A DNA stretch of 48,562 nt from a virus. The position numbers were made by a program, and so were the translations under genes. The notes below the pieces were generated by a model, which saw only the letters and a list, made by a program, of their open reading frames with translations, was not told the origin of the DNA and searched no databases. Shown piece after piece: positions 20,120-29,899 of this stretch. Location: positions 1 to 48,562 of IMG/VR virus record IMGVR_UViG_3300046535_000272; one strand, 5' to 3'. The first letter of the stretch is position 1, and each line of letters begins with the position of its first letter.

Positions 20120-20391
20120 TAGCCTGTTGCCTTAGCGTCAGCAACTGCGCTCGCCACACCAGCCGGTGCCGCCGAAGTCACTGATACTTCAACACCCTTA
20201 ATGTTCTGTGCAGAGGCAGCAATAGAGGCTGGACGATTCGCAAACCAGGACCAAACAGCCGGGCCAACTGTAGCTGCGCCACCAACCAGCCACGCCCAGG
20301 TTTCACCACTCACCCACCCCTTCGCAACAACGAATCCGCCAGCCGCTGCCGCCACCGCACGAATGATTCCAGTAACTTGTTCTTGAGTCAT
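20119..20391 (-). CDS. Holin-like membrane protein (90 aa)
   Basis: Two hydrophobic segments (IIRAVAAAAGGFVVAKGWV and WAWLVGGAATVGPAVWSWFA) close together at the N-terminus, then a polar Ala/Val-rich tail. Directly follows the endolysin-like gene. Size and topology fit a class II holin, which would open the inner membrane for the cell-wall enzyme. Confidence 0.72.
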   Translation of the reverse strand: MTQEQVTGIIRAVAAAAGGFVVAKGWVSGETWAWLVGGAATVGPAVWSWFANRPASIAASAQNIKGVEVSVTSAAPAGVASAVADAKATG

Positions 20392-20395
20392 TTAG

Positions 20396-20950
20396 TCATC
20401 CTTTGGGTTCCAAGTCTTTAAGTTGCTCGTCTACAGTTTTCACCGCTGGCTTCGCCTTCGGCGTAGTGACCGGCTTCGGTGCCGGTGTCTGTTTCGGCTT
20501 CGGTACAAGCATCTCAGTCCCGAGGACCTTCGCCTGCGCCGTCAGCCAATCTGCATCTGGTGCCGGATACTTTTGTCCAGCCTCATGCCCCGCCTGCGCC
20601 TTCAAGAAGGGGATCGCCATTGGCCCGTGCCAGAAGGCTTCATCCATCACCGTGTTCTCTGTGATCCCAGGTACACGCTCCTTCACATATGCGATATAGC
20701 TCGGCACGTTATTGTGCCCAGACCAAGTTGCAATCGCATCCGCGAACCGCTTATTCTTATACAAGGGCGACGATCGCCACAAGTCCATCTGTGCGCAAAT
20801 GCCTTGCACGTAAGTTGGAAACACCGCGATATTATTTCCTTGGCCAAGGCCGTCGTGAAGCGTGATCGTCTCGGTCGAGCCCCACTTCTTCGCAAGAGCG
20901 CTGCCCCACATCGCGCCGGGATTCTTCGTTCTGATTGAGGCCGGAACCAT
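20396..20950 (-). CDS. Probable endolysin, lysozyme/glucosaminidase-like
   Basis: 184 residues. The N-terminal RTKNPGAMWGSALAKKWGST, then FPTYVQGICAQMDLWRSSPL and WSGHNNVPSYIAYVKE match a phage family with an R-x-x-NPGAM start related to lysozyme or glucosaminidase-like muralytic proteins. The C-terminal 45 residues are a Pro/Lys/Thr-rich tail. No signal peptide, so release would need the neighbouring holin. The same family is sometimes called structural, so a virion role is possible. Confidence 0.7.
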   Translation of the reverse strand: MVPASIRTKNPGAMWGSALAKKWGSTETITLHDGLGQGNNIAVFPTYVQGICAQMDLWRSSPLYKNKRFADAIATWSGHNNVPSYIAYVKERVPGITENTVMDEAFWHGPMAIPFLKAQAGHEAGQKYPAPDADWLTAQAKVLGTEMLVPKPKQTPAPKPVTTPKAKPAVKTVDEQLKDLEPKG

Positions 20951-22119
20951 CAGTGCACCTTGAGGATTTTATTGCAGATGAAGGTTGGCTGAACGATTGA
21001 GAACGGAGTGGAGGTACCGCCCTGTGCATTACCGACAAAGGCGGCAGTTACTCCGGTCGCGGCGGCATTAACAGTAACTGTATCAAAAACAAGATTTTGT
21101 GGACCACCAAAGTATTGGATAGGTCCAGCACTAACTCCAATGTGTTGCCCGTCAGTCGTCGCCGTATGCGTATGCGTCGGATCAGTTATATTAACCGCGC
21201 CGGTCGGCGTGTATGCTGGCAGGTTCCCGCCGACCAGCGTCTTGCTTTGTACGCCAAGAACCGCGCCGAGGACCGTGCCACCAGTCAACAGTCCATTATC
21301 AACGCCGTTCATATTCGACCTGCCAGCCGACACGATCGAGCGATAGTCCGGCATCAGCGGATCGGTGCCGTTATTCCCATAAGGCGAGCCTGCCGCGATA
21401 AGCTTCGCACGATAGTCCGGCAACGCCGCTGTGCAAGCCTGACCAGTTGGATAAACGAAACCGGCTGGAGCCGCGCCACCCGCATTATAGTCCCAGCAAA
21501 CACCAGACGGGATTAACAGATCGATAAATGTCGCTGACGTAATACCAAGCGCGATCAGCGCATCGGCCGTAGTCGGCGCTGTCACCACCGGAATCATCGC
21601 TGCTGAGACAATCACGTTGCCAGCAAGCCCAGCAACCGCAATCGGCGCGCCATTCGAGTCAAACGCGAGGAACAAGTTCGCACGAGCGGACGCCACCGGC
21701 AACGTACTTTCAACCGTGTCCGCCACCGAGAACACAATCGCCCGATTAATCTGATCCTGTAACTGCTGACAGATCATCGTCAGGTAATCGAGCGCGTCTT
21801 CGATATCCTCTGGATAAGCGCCGCCCTGATTCGTCAGGTCCGTTTCTTGAACTTCCGGCAGGAACCGCTCCACTACGATATCGGTCGCGGTCGTCAGCGG
21901 TGATCCGCTCAGTGGATAAGTCACGGACCCACCGTTAGGATCACCGAGCCCGGTTACACTAAATTGCGAAGGCGCGAGCACCGTTTCATTTCCGCTCGAC
22001 CTGTCGACAAGAGTCACGACCAAGTCATCGAGCGCTGGAATCAAGAACGACCAGGGCCACGTCACCGTCGCGCTGTTGCCCTGTGCTACGACTTTAACTG
22101 ATTCAGTGGTGATGGTCAT
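20950..22119 (-). CDS. Tail fibre with phage collar-type C-terminal domain
   Basis: 389 residues from ATG 22119, whose ATGA overlaps the stop of the 1878-residue gene; an upstream start at 22167 would overlap by 52 bases. The N-terminal 140 residues (VTWPWSFLIPALDDLVVTLV, then DLTNQGGAYPEDIEDALDYL) are the attachment domain seen on podovirus tail fibres and spikes. The C-terminal part (IPSGVCWDYNAGG, PDYRAKLIAAG, DPTHTHTATTDGQH) is a tail-collar-like domain with His-rich THTH motif. It should be the main receptor-binding fibre. Confidence 0.85.
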   Translation of the reverse strand: MTITTESVKVVAQGNSATVTWPWSFLIPALDDLVVTLVDRSSGNETVLAPSQFSVTGLGDPNGGSVTYPLSGSPLTTATDIVVERFLPEVQETDLTNQGGAYPEDIEDALDYLTMICQQLQDQINRAIVFSVADTVESTLPVASARANLFLAFDSNGAPIAVAGLAGNVIVSAAMIPVVTAPTTADALIALGITSATFIDLLIPSGVCWDYNAGGAAPAGFVYPTGQACTAALPDYRAKLIAAGSPYGNNGTDPLMPDYRSIVSAGRSNMNGVDNGLLTGGTVLGAVLGVQSKTLVGGNLPAYTPTGAVNITDPTHTHTATTDGQHIGVSAGPIQYFGGPQNLVFDTVTVNAAATGVTAAFVGNAQGGTSTPFSIVQPTFICNKILKVH

Positions 22120-25100
22120 CGGTGTGCTTTCGGTTGTGATTTGCCAGTCATAACTCCGCGTGACCATTCGGCCACGGTCTTAGGGTCTTGCCTGCGATGC
22201 AGGATATCGTTCATGAATGTAAAGGTATCGATCGTTTGGTTAGTTGGCGGGAGACCCGTAAGGAAGCCAACGGCCTGGCCGACATGTCGAATAGTGTGCT
22301 GTGGGTTCGCGGCCTTCTGATCCCGAACGAGGTTCGTCATACTCGCGAGCACATCGTTAATCGGCGAGACCGATGGATCGCGGTTGTGCATCATGCTGTA
22401 GACGAGCGTGTTAACGATCGGGACAGTCCCGGCGAACTGTGCCATCAGCGCTGCTCCAATAGTGCCACCAACCGTTTTCTCGTCGGAGCCGCGAACTGCG
22501 TGATGGACCAGCGCCGGAGCCACGATCATAGCTGTGGCGAAGGCCGCGCCGATTGCAACCCGCTGGAGATTGCTGAAGCTGTCGTCATAGCCCGCAACAT
22601 CCTTCCCGGCCTCACGGAGTTTATTGTAGTTGTGATTCCAGTATCCATTATACGCGATCGTCAGCCATTTGTTAATCTCACCTCGACCGACATTCGCGCG
22701 CGAGACGAGCGACGCCGAACCATGCGCCTCGCGAACAGCCTTATCAGCAACATACACAGCATCAGCATGTTCGAGTCCATCAGCAACTGTTGCTTTGTCA
22801 TAGGCCGCTTTCCAAACTGGAGTTGCCGTCAATTGATCGAGGTATGCTACCATCGCCATCGAGTAGGTTTGATGGATCGCGCGGAGCCGCGCCGCGTCAT
22901 CGAGCAAGTTCGTGTTCATGATCTTATTCAACTCGTAACCAAAGTCTTTCGCGAGCGCCTTCTGCCGGTTTCGCATCTCGCCAGAGTTATCCATCACAAA
23001 GTCAATCGTGTTAAACATATTCGACTGACTTCCAAACAGCCGTCGAGTTGCGTCAGGCAGGAACTGACCAAGTCCGAGGTCCTTCATATTCTTTACTAGT
23101 GCTGCTGGTGCTCCAATGAAAGACATTCCGGCCCGGCCAGTCGTATCAAGATCCATTTTCCCGAGTTCGTACAGAGATGAGGCTCCGGCCGAACCGCCGT
23201 GAATCAGTGCGGTTGACACCTTCCAGCCCATCAGCTGCGCGACCACGTTCTGTCGCACGTTCCGGCTGAGCCAGGCCACTGTATCGTCATGGAAGCCTAC
23301 GTCCGAGCCGCCGTTATTCGCGATATCCCTAATCCACTTATCAAGCATACTCACATATTCAGGACCGAACGCCTTATAAACTCCCTCACGGATCGCCGGG
23401 TCCGCCAGGACCTTGTTCGCATTTATCACCGGGTCTTGCATAAAGACCGCGTGAGCCGTCTGCGACAAGCGCGAATGAATCTGCGAGATCGTCAGATCGA
23501 CAGGGTAAATCTTCCCGGTCCGCTGTTTCAGCGCGTTAGCCGTCGGCAGCGGATCGAACTTCGTTTTCTCAAAGAGGTCCGTTTCGACCTGCTGGCCAAG
23601 CAACTTCGCACGAGGGTCTTCGATCAGTGGGTAGTAGCCGCCCTTCATTCCATTCCAAGGAGTGCCTTCGATCAGCGGCACCGCGACACCAGCCCTCGAC
23701 GACGTGGCTTTCTCAACGAGCGGGGCCAACGGCTCGAACAGCCCATGAATACCATCGACGACGGCCTTGTCCATCGAGGTCAACTCGCGCGACAGATAGG
23801 ATTCAACCTCGGCCTCAGTCCAATGATACCCTTCCAGCATCACGCGCCGGTTGCTCTTATTCCCGTAGTTCAGCGCGATCGCAATCTTGTTCTCATTCGT
23901 CAGCTTTTTCGGCTTGCCGGTTTCCCAATCAAGCAGTTCGTTATTCGTTGTCAAGTCATTCAGCGCCTTACCCCAAGCCCGATCGCCTGGAAGCTCCCCG
24001 GCCATCTTTGCCAGCTTTGTAATCATATCGCCCTTGGCCTGTTCGCCCTCAAGCAGCCCGCGGAGCACGGTTGAGTTCATCGCACCGAGCGGGTCTTTCT
24101 TATCGATCCAGTCGATCAGCTTTTCGGCTTTCAGCAATCGAGAGTCGACTTCGCGGCCAAGCTTTCGCAAGGCCGAAATCGCGCCCTTCGCCTCCGGATT
24201 AAAGTTATTCTTTTCGAGCCCGTCAAGATTCTTCGCAACCTTATCAATCACTTCATTGAAGGCCTCTTTCTTCCCGTGCAGTTCAATCTCTTTCGCCGCG
24301 CGCCCGTTCTTATCCATCGACTGGATCATCGTCGCGAAGTCACGATATTGATTTACAGTGAACGAGTCAATTGGCCGCGCATTCGTTCCAGGCCGCGGTG
24401 TCGGCAAAGTCGCCTCCACCATCAAATCACCCTGTTTATTCCGGTGATCGATGAAGTTGGAAAGTGAGTTCGGCCGCCCATCCGGCAGCGGATTTTGCAA
24501 GTTATAATCAGTATTTTCTTGCGTCCTCCGCGTGTCAATTCCATACGTCTGAAGCTGCCGATGAATCTGATCAGTGTATCTTTGATCGACCTTATCCAGC
24601 GCCACGTCGCTCGCGTATTTATCGAACAGTTTCTCGGCCCGCGCCTGATCCTTCTCGAAGGCCTTCGCCTCGCGCGCGAGCAGGAACGACAGCATCTGCC
24701 TCTGTTTCTGCACAAACGCCTCAGTCACATCGCCTTTTAAGAAGGCCTTCTCAGCCTCGCGGCCACCTTTCTCTGAGGCCCGCCGCCAGCCTTCATACGA
24801 GACTTCGCTTGCGAGGCTCCGGTCGAACTGGTCCTTGGCCCAGGACTCGAGTTCGGTGCGTGACAGCGGCGGCTCCTTGCCCTGAGCCTCAGCCAGCATC
24901 CGCCACTCGGTCGCGAGAATATCCACATTATGATGCGCGAGCGCTTCTTCACTCGCCTCGATCGCGATATTATCAGCCAGGTTCCCGTGCACCGCCTCCA
25001 TCTGCCGCGCCGTTTCAGCATCGACGTGCGCTTGAAATTGAGCCTTCGGCCCTTTCCCGGTATCAGCACGTTCTTGCTCCAGTCGCAGCACCGCCATCGT

Positions 25101-27752
25101 CATATCGGAGCCGGACTCGAAGCCGAAGGCTGGAGCCCATTCGTCAGCAAGGACGCCGGGCGCGCCGAGCTTCACGCGAAGTTCCGGCCGAAGCTTCTCA
25201 CCTTCTGAATTCAACCCCTGATTAAAGAATCTGTCTGCGGCGAAGTCCGGTCGATCCCACATTTCAGCCGCGACGTTATCCTGCATCGTAACTTCATTCG
25301 CCTTCCACTCAGGCGTGAGCCTTCGCGCGACTTCCCGCTTTGCGAGGGCGACGGCCTTGTCGAGGACGCGCTCCTGCGCCCGGTCGATCTGATCGGAGTA
25401 TTTCTTAAACTCGGTTTGAGTTATATTTAAGGTTTTTCCATCCTTGAAAAGGGGTTCAAGATAGAGGGACTGCTTTGCGGCAGCCGTTGCCTCGACAGTG
25501 GCCTGTACGACGGGGTTGTCGTTCTTCTCGATGATCTTGACGAGTTTATCGTCGAACACGACGAAGTTGCGTGTGCGTTCTGCATCATTTAATCTTTGAG
25601 CTTCGGCAAATGCCTCTTCTTTTGTCTTATATGTGCCGTGATCTTTATCAGTTCGATAATCAGTTACAGTGAATTGAGTTTCTTCTGGATTATTGTAGAC
25701 ACGATAATTGGCAGTATCAGGCCGCGATCCCTGATCCAGATACTTAATCCCCGGAATACCGGCTTCGGCCAACGCCGCACTCGCAACCTTCGAATCATTC
25801 CAGATCAGGCCATGATGACCTTTAGTCAACCCAATTGCATCGAGCCATTCTCCCATCGGAGTATCTAGCTCTTTCAAAAGACGAAGCTGCTTCGCAACAG
25901 TCTCCGGCGTATGGAGCGCGCCTGACAATTCCTTATCAGTTACAGCTGCCATTTTCGCGAGCACTTCATCTGAGTGCTCTTTGATCGGCAGGTCCCAATC
26001 CAGAAACTGCGTCGGATCGGCGTTGATGCGGACTTTGTAGAGTTGGCCCTCCTTCGTGAAATCAGGGTTATAAGCACGAAGTAACTCTTCAGCCTTATTA
26101 ACTTTTTCAGCTGGAAAATGTTCGTATTCACTATGCATAAGTTGAACAGCATCATCAACCGAAAGTTTATCGGCCCTCATTCGATCAAGTGCTAATTGAA
26201 GTGGGTAGCGAATTTCAATATCAGGCCCAGCAAGATTTTCAGCAATGGCTTTTGCATTCGGTATGACCGAACCCTTATAACCCTCACCTACTGCACGATT
26301 CTCCGCAAAATACAGCCCATGCCCATAAACCTGCGCCCCCTCCCCCGTTCCGATCTTCGTCAGATCGAAATTCTCAAAGTCGTGCGGCGTGCCATGAAAC
26401 GCCTCAATCGAGGCCTTCTGCTCCTCAACCGCAGCCTTCGCTTCCTCCCTCGATTTTCCCTCATTCACGCGGAGCGTGTCTTTCAGCCCTTCATGCAGCG
26501 TGTCGTTCTTCGCCGCAATCGTGACGTACTTCTTCATCGGGATAGTAACGTCGCCGCCAGTCTCCGCAGCCAACGTGGCCTTATCGGCGAGGCCAGGGAT
26601 ATCGCCAAACAGGCCGTCACCAGGGATCGGCACCTTTCCTTCCCGCTTGTAAATATCGAGGATCGACTGCGCCGGGATCGAGACAGTCCCGTTGACGCCG
26701 TGCGACGCCAAGAACTCCTCGAAGAGTTCCGGCGACCGTTCGAGCGTTTTCGACTCTTTCGACGCCTCAATCGTCGAGTCGAGTGCGGCCCCGGCGCTTT
26801 CAGCCTTCGCCTGATCTATGATCGGCCGCGCCTGCCACAGTTGATCCGGCGGCGTTTCACCAGCCGATAGGGCCTTGGCCCTTGGTCCGCCTGAAGTATG
26901 TTCTGCGAGGAACGTATGCAGCGGATCGACCGGAGCGAACTTTGGAGCCCTCGCTAAGGGCGAAGCCGCCGTGCCCATCAATGCAGCGTTAGCCGCTGGC
27001 GCGTCCCGCAGGAGTCGATCGGCCCAGGCTTCGTTCCCGGTGCCTTCAGCGACGAGGCCAGACAATGCGCCAAAGGCCCCACCGATCACTCCCGGCACCA
27101 GTCGAATGCCACCTTCAATCGCGCGCGCCGCCGGAAGCAAGCCCGCACCTTCCCAGAAGTCCACGACCTGCTGGCTCAACCCAGCCTCTTTCGCCTCGCT
27201 GAGCATTTTTGCAACGTCGCTGGTCTCGCCGAACCCGCCGTAGAAACCAGCTTTAATTCGATCCAAGTATCCGCGCATCTTCTCGCGGCCCGGCTCCGTC
27301 GACTGCAAGTCAGCCAGCGCCGGGCTTTGTTGGCTCAGCGCCAGCGATGTCGCGTGATCAAGTCCTTCTCTACTCAGCGCCGAGAAGAAGTTCGAGATTT
27401 TATTCAGTGTCGTGTAGTCGTCGTTCGACACCTGCGAAGCCATAGGATTCTTGTCGATGTACCGCGCCATCGCAGGGTTTTGAACAGCGGTGATCGCCGA
27501 CTGCGTTTTCGCGTGAGCGTCGTATCCTGGCATATCAGTCTGCACGATCGACGGCGGCACGCCGATCTGCTTACCAATACGCAAGGCCCTCCCGGCTTCA
27601 TCTGGATTCACATTCGAGTTAACAGTGGCTTTCGCCTGCGCGTTCGAGCCGAGCAGCGGCGCGCTTTCCCAACCCTCAGTCACAGGCGCGGCCGCCGGAG
27701 CCGCAGCTGGCGTCGATGGAGTCAAGAGCGGCGCGTCTTCCCAACCAGCCAT
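22116..27752 (-). CDS. Giant internal virion/polyvalent protein with ADP-ribosyltransferase-like domain
   Basis: 1878 residues, the largest gene of the window and in the position of T7 gp16. The N-terminus carries two copies of GWE-x-APLL (3-10 and 27-34). Around residue 450 the segment EAFHGTPHDFENFDLTKIGT followed by YGHGLYFAENRAVGEGY is the signature of ART-PolyVal ADP-ribosyltransferase-like domains, running to about 755 (NFVVFDDKLVKIIE). The rest is mainly helical; the last 300 residues resemble C-terminal domains of polyvalent phage proteins. Such proteins are packaged and injected with the DNA, so it may both form the DNA channel and modify a host target early. I see no transglycosylase motif in it. 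Confidence 0.85.
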   Translation of the reverse strand: MAGWEDAPLLTPSTPAAAPAAAPVTEGWESAPLLGSNAQAKATVNSNVNPDEAGRALRIGKQIGVPPSIVQTDMPGYDAHAKTQSAITAVQNPAMARYIDKNPMASQVSNDDYTTLNKISNFFSALSREGLDHATSLALSQQSPALADLQSTEPGREKMRGYLDRIKAGFYGGFGETSDVAKMLSEAKEAGLSQQVVDFWEGAGLLPAARAIEGGIRLVPGVIGGAFGALSGLVAEGTGNEAWADRLLRDAPAANAALMGTAASPLARAPKFAPVDPLHTFLAEHTSGGPRAKALSAGETPPDQLWQARPIIDQAKAESAGAALDSTIEASKESKTLERSPELFEEFLASHGVNGTVSIPAQSILDIYKREGKVPIPGDGLFGDIPGLADKATLAAETGGDVTIPMKKYVTIAAKNDTLHEGLKDTLRVNEGKSREEAKAAVEEQKASIEAFHGTPHDFENFDLTKIGTGEGAQVYGHGLYFAENRAVGEGYKGSVIPNAKAIAENLAGPDIEIRYPLQLALDRMRADKLSVDDAVQLMHSEYEHFPAEKVNKAEELLRAYNPDFTKEGQLYKVRINADPTQFLDWDLPIKEHSDEVLAKMAAVTDKELSGALHTPETVAKQLRLLKELDTPMGEWLDAIGLTKGHHGLIWNDSKVASAALAEAGIPGIKYLDQGSRPDTANYRVYNNPEETQFTVTDYRTDKDHGTYKTKEEAFAEAQRLNDAERTRNFVVFDDKLVKIIEKNDNPVVQATVEATAAAKQSLYLEPLFKDGKTLNITQTEFKKYSDQIDRAQERVLDKAVALAKREVARRLTPEWKANEVTMQDNVAAEMWDRPDFAADRFFNQGLNSEGEKLRPELRVKLGAPGVLADEWAPAFGFESGSDMTMAVLRLEQERADTGKGPKAQFQAHVDAETARQMEAVHGNLADNIAIEASEEALAHHNVDILATEWRMLAEAQGKEPPLSRTELESWAKDQFDRSLASEVSYEGWRRASEKGGREAEKAFLKGDVTEAFVQKQRQMLSFLLAREAKAFEKDQARAEKLFDKYASDVALDKVDQRYTDQIHRQLQTYGIDTRRTQENTDYNLQNPLPDGRPNSLSNFIDHRNKQGDLMVEATLPTPRPGTNARPIDSFTVNQYRDFATMIQSMDKNGRAAKEIELHGKKEAFNEVIDKVAKNLDGLEKNNFNPEAKGAISALRKLGREVDSRLLKAEKLIDWIDKKDPLGAMNSTVLRGLLEGEQAKGDMITKLAKMAGELPGDRAWGKALNDLTTNNELLDWETGKPKKLTNENKIAIALNYGNKSNRRVMLEGYHWTEAEVESYLSRELTSMDKAVVDGIHGLFEPLAPLVEKATSSRAGVAVPLIEGTPWNGMKGGYYPLIEDPRAKLLGQQVETDLFEKTKFDPLPTANALKQRTGKIYPVDLTISQIHSRLSQTAHAVFMQDPVINANKVLADPAIREGVYKAFGPEYVSMLDKWIRDIANNGGSDVGFHDDTVAWLSRNVRQNVVAQLMGWKVSTALIHGGSAGASSLYELGKMDLDTTGRAGMSFIGAPAALVKNMKDLGLGQFLPDATRRLFGSQSNMFNTIDFVMDNSGEMRNRQKALAKDFGYELNKIMNTNLLDDAARLRAIHQTYSMAMVAYLDQLTATPVWKAAYDKATVADGLEHADAVYVADKAVREAHGSASLVSRANVGRGEINKWLTIAYNGYWNHNYNKLREAGKDVAGYDDSFSNLQRVAIGAAFATAMIVAPALVHHAVRGSDEKTVGGTIGAALMAQFAGTVPIVNTLVYSMMHNRDPSVSPINDVLASMTNLVRDQKAANPQHTIRHVGQAVGFLTGLPPTNQTIDTFTFMNDILHRRQDPKTVAEWSRGVMTGKSQPKAHR

Positions 27753-29899
27753 TACGGCTTCCTTCTATAGTTACCGTTCGGATCAGTGAAAATATCACCG
27801 GACTTCAGGTTGTCGAAGTCTTTGTAAGTGAACTGGAAGCCCCGCTTCGATTCCCCGGTGAACGGGATGAATGGAATACCTGGGTCGAGCACGGTTTCCT
27901 TCAGCAGGCTCTGTCCAATATCAGTGATTTCTTTCGGATAAAGCTTCCGCTTCTTATCCGCCATCTCAGCATTCATCGCCGCCTCGAAGGAGCCGCGGAA
28001 TTGAATGTACTGATCGCGCTTCAACTTGTCAGTCGCGGAATCCGAAATTCCAGCATCGTTCAGGAACGGATGCATAGACTTCATCGCGCCGTCGACAGCG
28101 GTGCCCCGCTTCACAAGCTCCGCGCGATCCTGTTGTTTGATCGTCAGCTGTTGCTTCTGTCCACGTGTGAGCAAAGGCTCGTTGTCGATATTTATCTCTT
28201 GATACTTGTCCGGGTCCGCCGTCGCCAGGCCCGTTAACTCCAAGTACCGTTTCGTCCCAGCATTCGTCGGCGGCACGTCAGCCGAAGCGTTCTTCCTCAT
28301 CCGCGCGTCGAATATCCCTCGGAGCCCGGCCGGTGCGCTTTCATAAGCCTGCTGCGCCGCCGCCGACAGCCCTTCAGTGCTCGAGATATTCTTCTTGTCG
28401 TCAAGCAGTTCATTCATTACGATATTTCGAGTTTGAAGCTGGAGGTCTTTCGCCTTCTGGTTCATGATCCGGTTGTCGGAGACGAGTCGGGACTGAAGCT
28501 GATCCAAGTACGCAGCCTGGTTCGCCGGATCGTTCGGGAACACCTGAACAGACCGTTCCTTTGCACGGTCCAGCGCCGTTGACAAGATTTGAGTCTGGTC
28601 AGTCGCGGGACCGGTGTCGTTATTCCACCAAGATAAACCTTGCGCGCGTCGATCTTCCAGCGCTTTAAGCGGATGCATGCTTCCATCCGCTTCTCTCACA
28701 TTAACATATTGTCCATAAAGCCGCTTTGCTTCTTCTTGATTTCCGGAACGAACGGCTTGGCCAAGTCCCTCTGATGTCCACTTTTGTCCAGCATTAAACG
28801 TCAATTCGGCCAAAGCATCCCGCTCACCTTTTGGAAGCCCCGGTGCAAAATTATCAACGATATTATACGCACTCGCAAGGTCGTTCTTTAGACGTTCAGT
28901 ATATATAGCATCACGCTGCTCCGGTGGAATATTCTCGTCACCGGGTTGAGCCTTGGTTCCATAGCCAGAAGTCATTTGTTTGTAATCCCACTGAGGATTA
29001 CCGGCGCGCGTGTCGCCTTTCGCTAACTTAGCATTTTCTAATAGTTTGAGTCGTTCAACCATCGTGCCGGTGCCGACATCGGAGATTATCTTATCCGACT
29101 GGACTCGCGTGTCCTTCTGAATAATAGCCTGATTGATAATCGGCTCCAGCTTCAGCTGAGTCACCCCATCGATCGCGTCCTTGTTCTTATTCAAAAGTTC
29201 ACGCGCACGAAGCGGATCATCTTTAGACATCGCCTGGAGCCGGGTCGCCCACGCCGTAGTAGTGAACTCCTTTTCCTGCTGTGCCTTAGTTTCATCACTC
29301 TGCCCTTTATAAGCTTCCGCCTCTTTCGTTTTCTGAAGCCCGATGCTAAGTTCCGTCTGAAACCGATCGTCATCCTTGGCATTTGCCGCGATGATCCCGA
29401 GTGAACTTGCCTTTACCGCCGTTTCCTGCTGAGTCTGATACTGTCGATTAGCAGTACGAGCAGAAGCAGCACCATCAACAATTGTATAGCCCACACGACG
29501 CTTAAAGTCATTATCGAACCGCTTAGCCACGTCATCATTCGGAGCGGCCTGGAGCGCGTCTTGTCGGACCTTTTCAATGTCCTCGTAATACTTGGGAAGC
29601 GCATTTACACGGTCAGCCCCTTGTAAAGAATCGAAGTCAAGTTTAAGCTGACCGAGCTTCACGGTCGAGTCGACGAACAAGTTATTGGCGGAGGCAGTAT
29701 TCACCTCGTCTTGCATCTTCAGCGCGTGCTTCGCAAGCACGTCACCAAACTGCCCGATCTCGTTTCCGAGGTTCTGCTCCGCGCGCCCGATCCCCGCGCC
29801 GAAAGCATCGGGAGTGGCACCGGCGGCGTTCTGGTATGGCAGGCCAGAGTTCGAAGTCGGACTAACCGACGGAACTACGGCTGAGGGCACTACCGGCAT
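27752..29899 (-). CDS. Internal virion protein with lysozyme-like (GH24-type) domain
   Basis: 715 residues, in the place of T7 gp15. Around residues 295-420 a phage-lysozyme pattern appears: TSGYGTKAQPGDEN, then ALAELTFNAGQKWTSEGLGQ and ALEDRRAQGLSWW. In GH24 the catalytic Glu sits nine residues before the Asp and 15 before the Thr of the TxGYG motif; here the equivalents read Asp-x8-Asp-x5-Ser, so activity is uncertain. The flanking regions are long helices. It probably travels inside the head and helps cut peptidoglycan at DNA entry. Its stop overlaps the start of the giant protein. Confidence 0.82.
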   Translation of the reverse strand: MPVVPSAVVPSVSPTSNSGLPYQNAAGATPDAFGAGIGRAEQNLGNEIGQFGDVLAKHALKMQDEVNTASANNLFVDSTVKLGQLKLDFDSLQGADRVNALPKYYEDIEKVRQDALQAAPNDDVAKRFDNDFKRRVGYTIVDGAASARTANRQYQTQQETAVKASSLGIIAANAKDDDRFQTELSIGLQKTKEAEAYKGQSDETKAQQEKEFTTTAWATRLQAMSKDDPLRARELLNKNKDAIDGVTQLKLEPIINQAIIQKDTRVQSDKIISDVGTGTMVERLKLLENAKLAKGDTRAGNPQWDYKQMTSGYGTKAQPGDENIPPEQRDAIYTERLKNDLASAYNIVDNFAPGLPKGERDALAELTFNAGQKWTSEGLGQAVRSGNQEEAKRLYGQYVNVREADGSMHPLKALEDRRAQGLSWWNNDTGPATDQTQILSTALDRAKERSVQVFPNDPANQAAYLDQLQSRLVSDNRIMNQKAKDLQLQTRNIVMNELLDDKKNISSTEGLSAAAQQAYESAPAGLRGIFDARMRKNASADVPPTNAGTKRYLELTGLATADPDKYQEINIDNEPLLTRGQKQQLTIKQQDRAELVKRGTAVDGAMKSMHPFLNDAGISDSATDKLKRDQYIQFRGSFEAAMNAEMADKKRKLYPKEITDIGQSLLKETVLDPGIPFIPFTGESKRGFQFTYKDFDNLKSGDIFTDPNGNYRRKP

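Noticed and set aside
20950-22119. Diversity-generating retroelement as in phage BPP-1
   Set aside because: The capsid module resembles BPP-1, but no reverse transcriptase, template repeat or variable repeat was found.
22188-27770. Long open frames on the + strand opposite the giant virion protein (for example 22188-23099, 23289-24074, 24464-25225)
   Set aside because: They lie antisense to a well-supported 1878-residue gene, lack ribosome sites and have Arg/Ser/Pro-rich nonsense composition; they arise from codon bias of the real gene.
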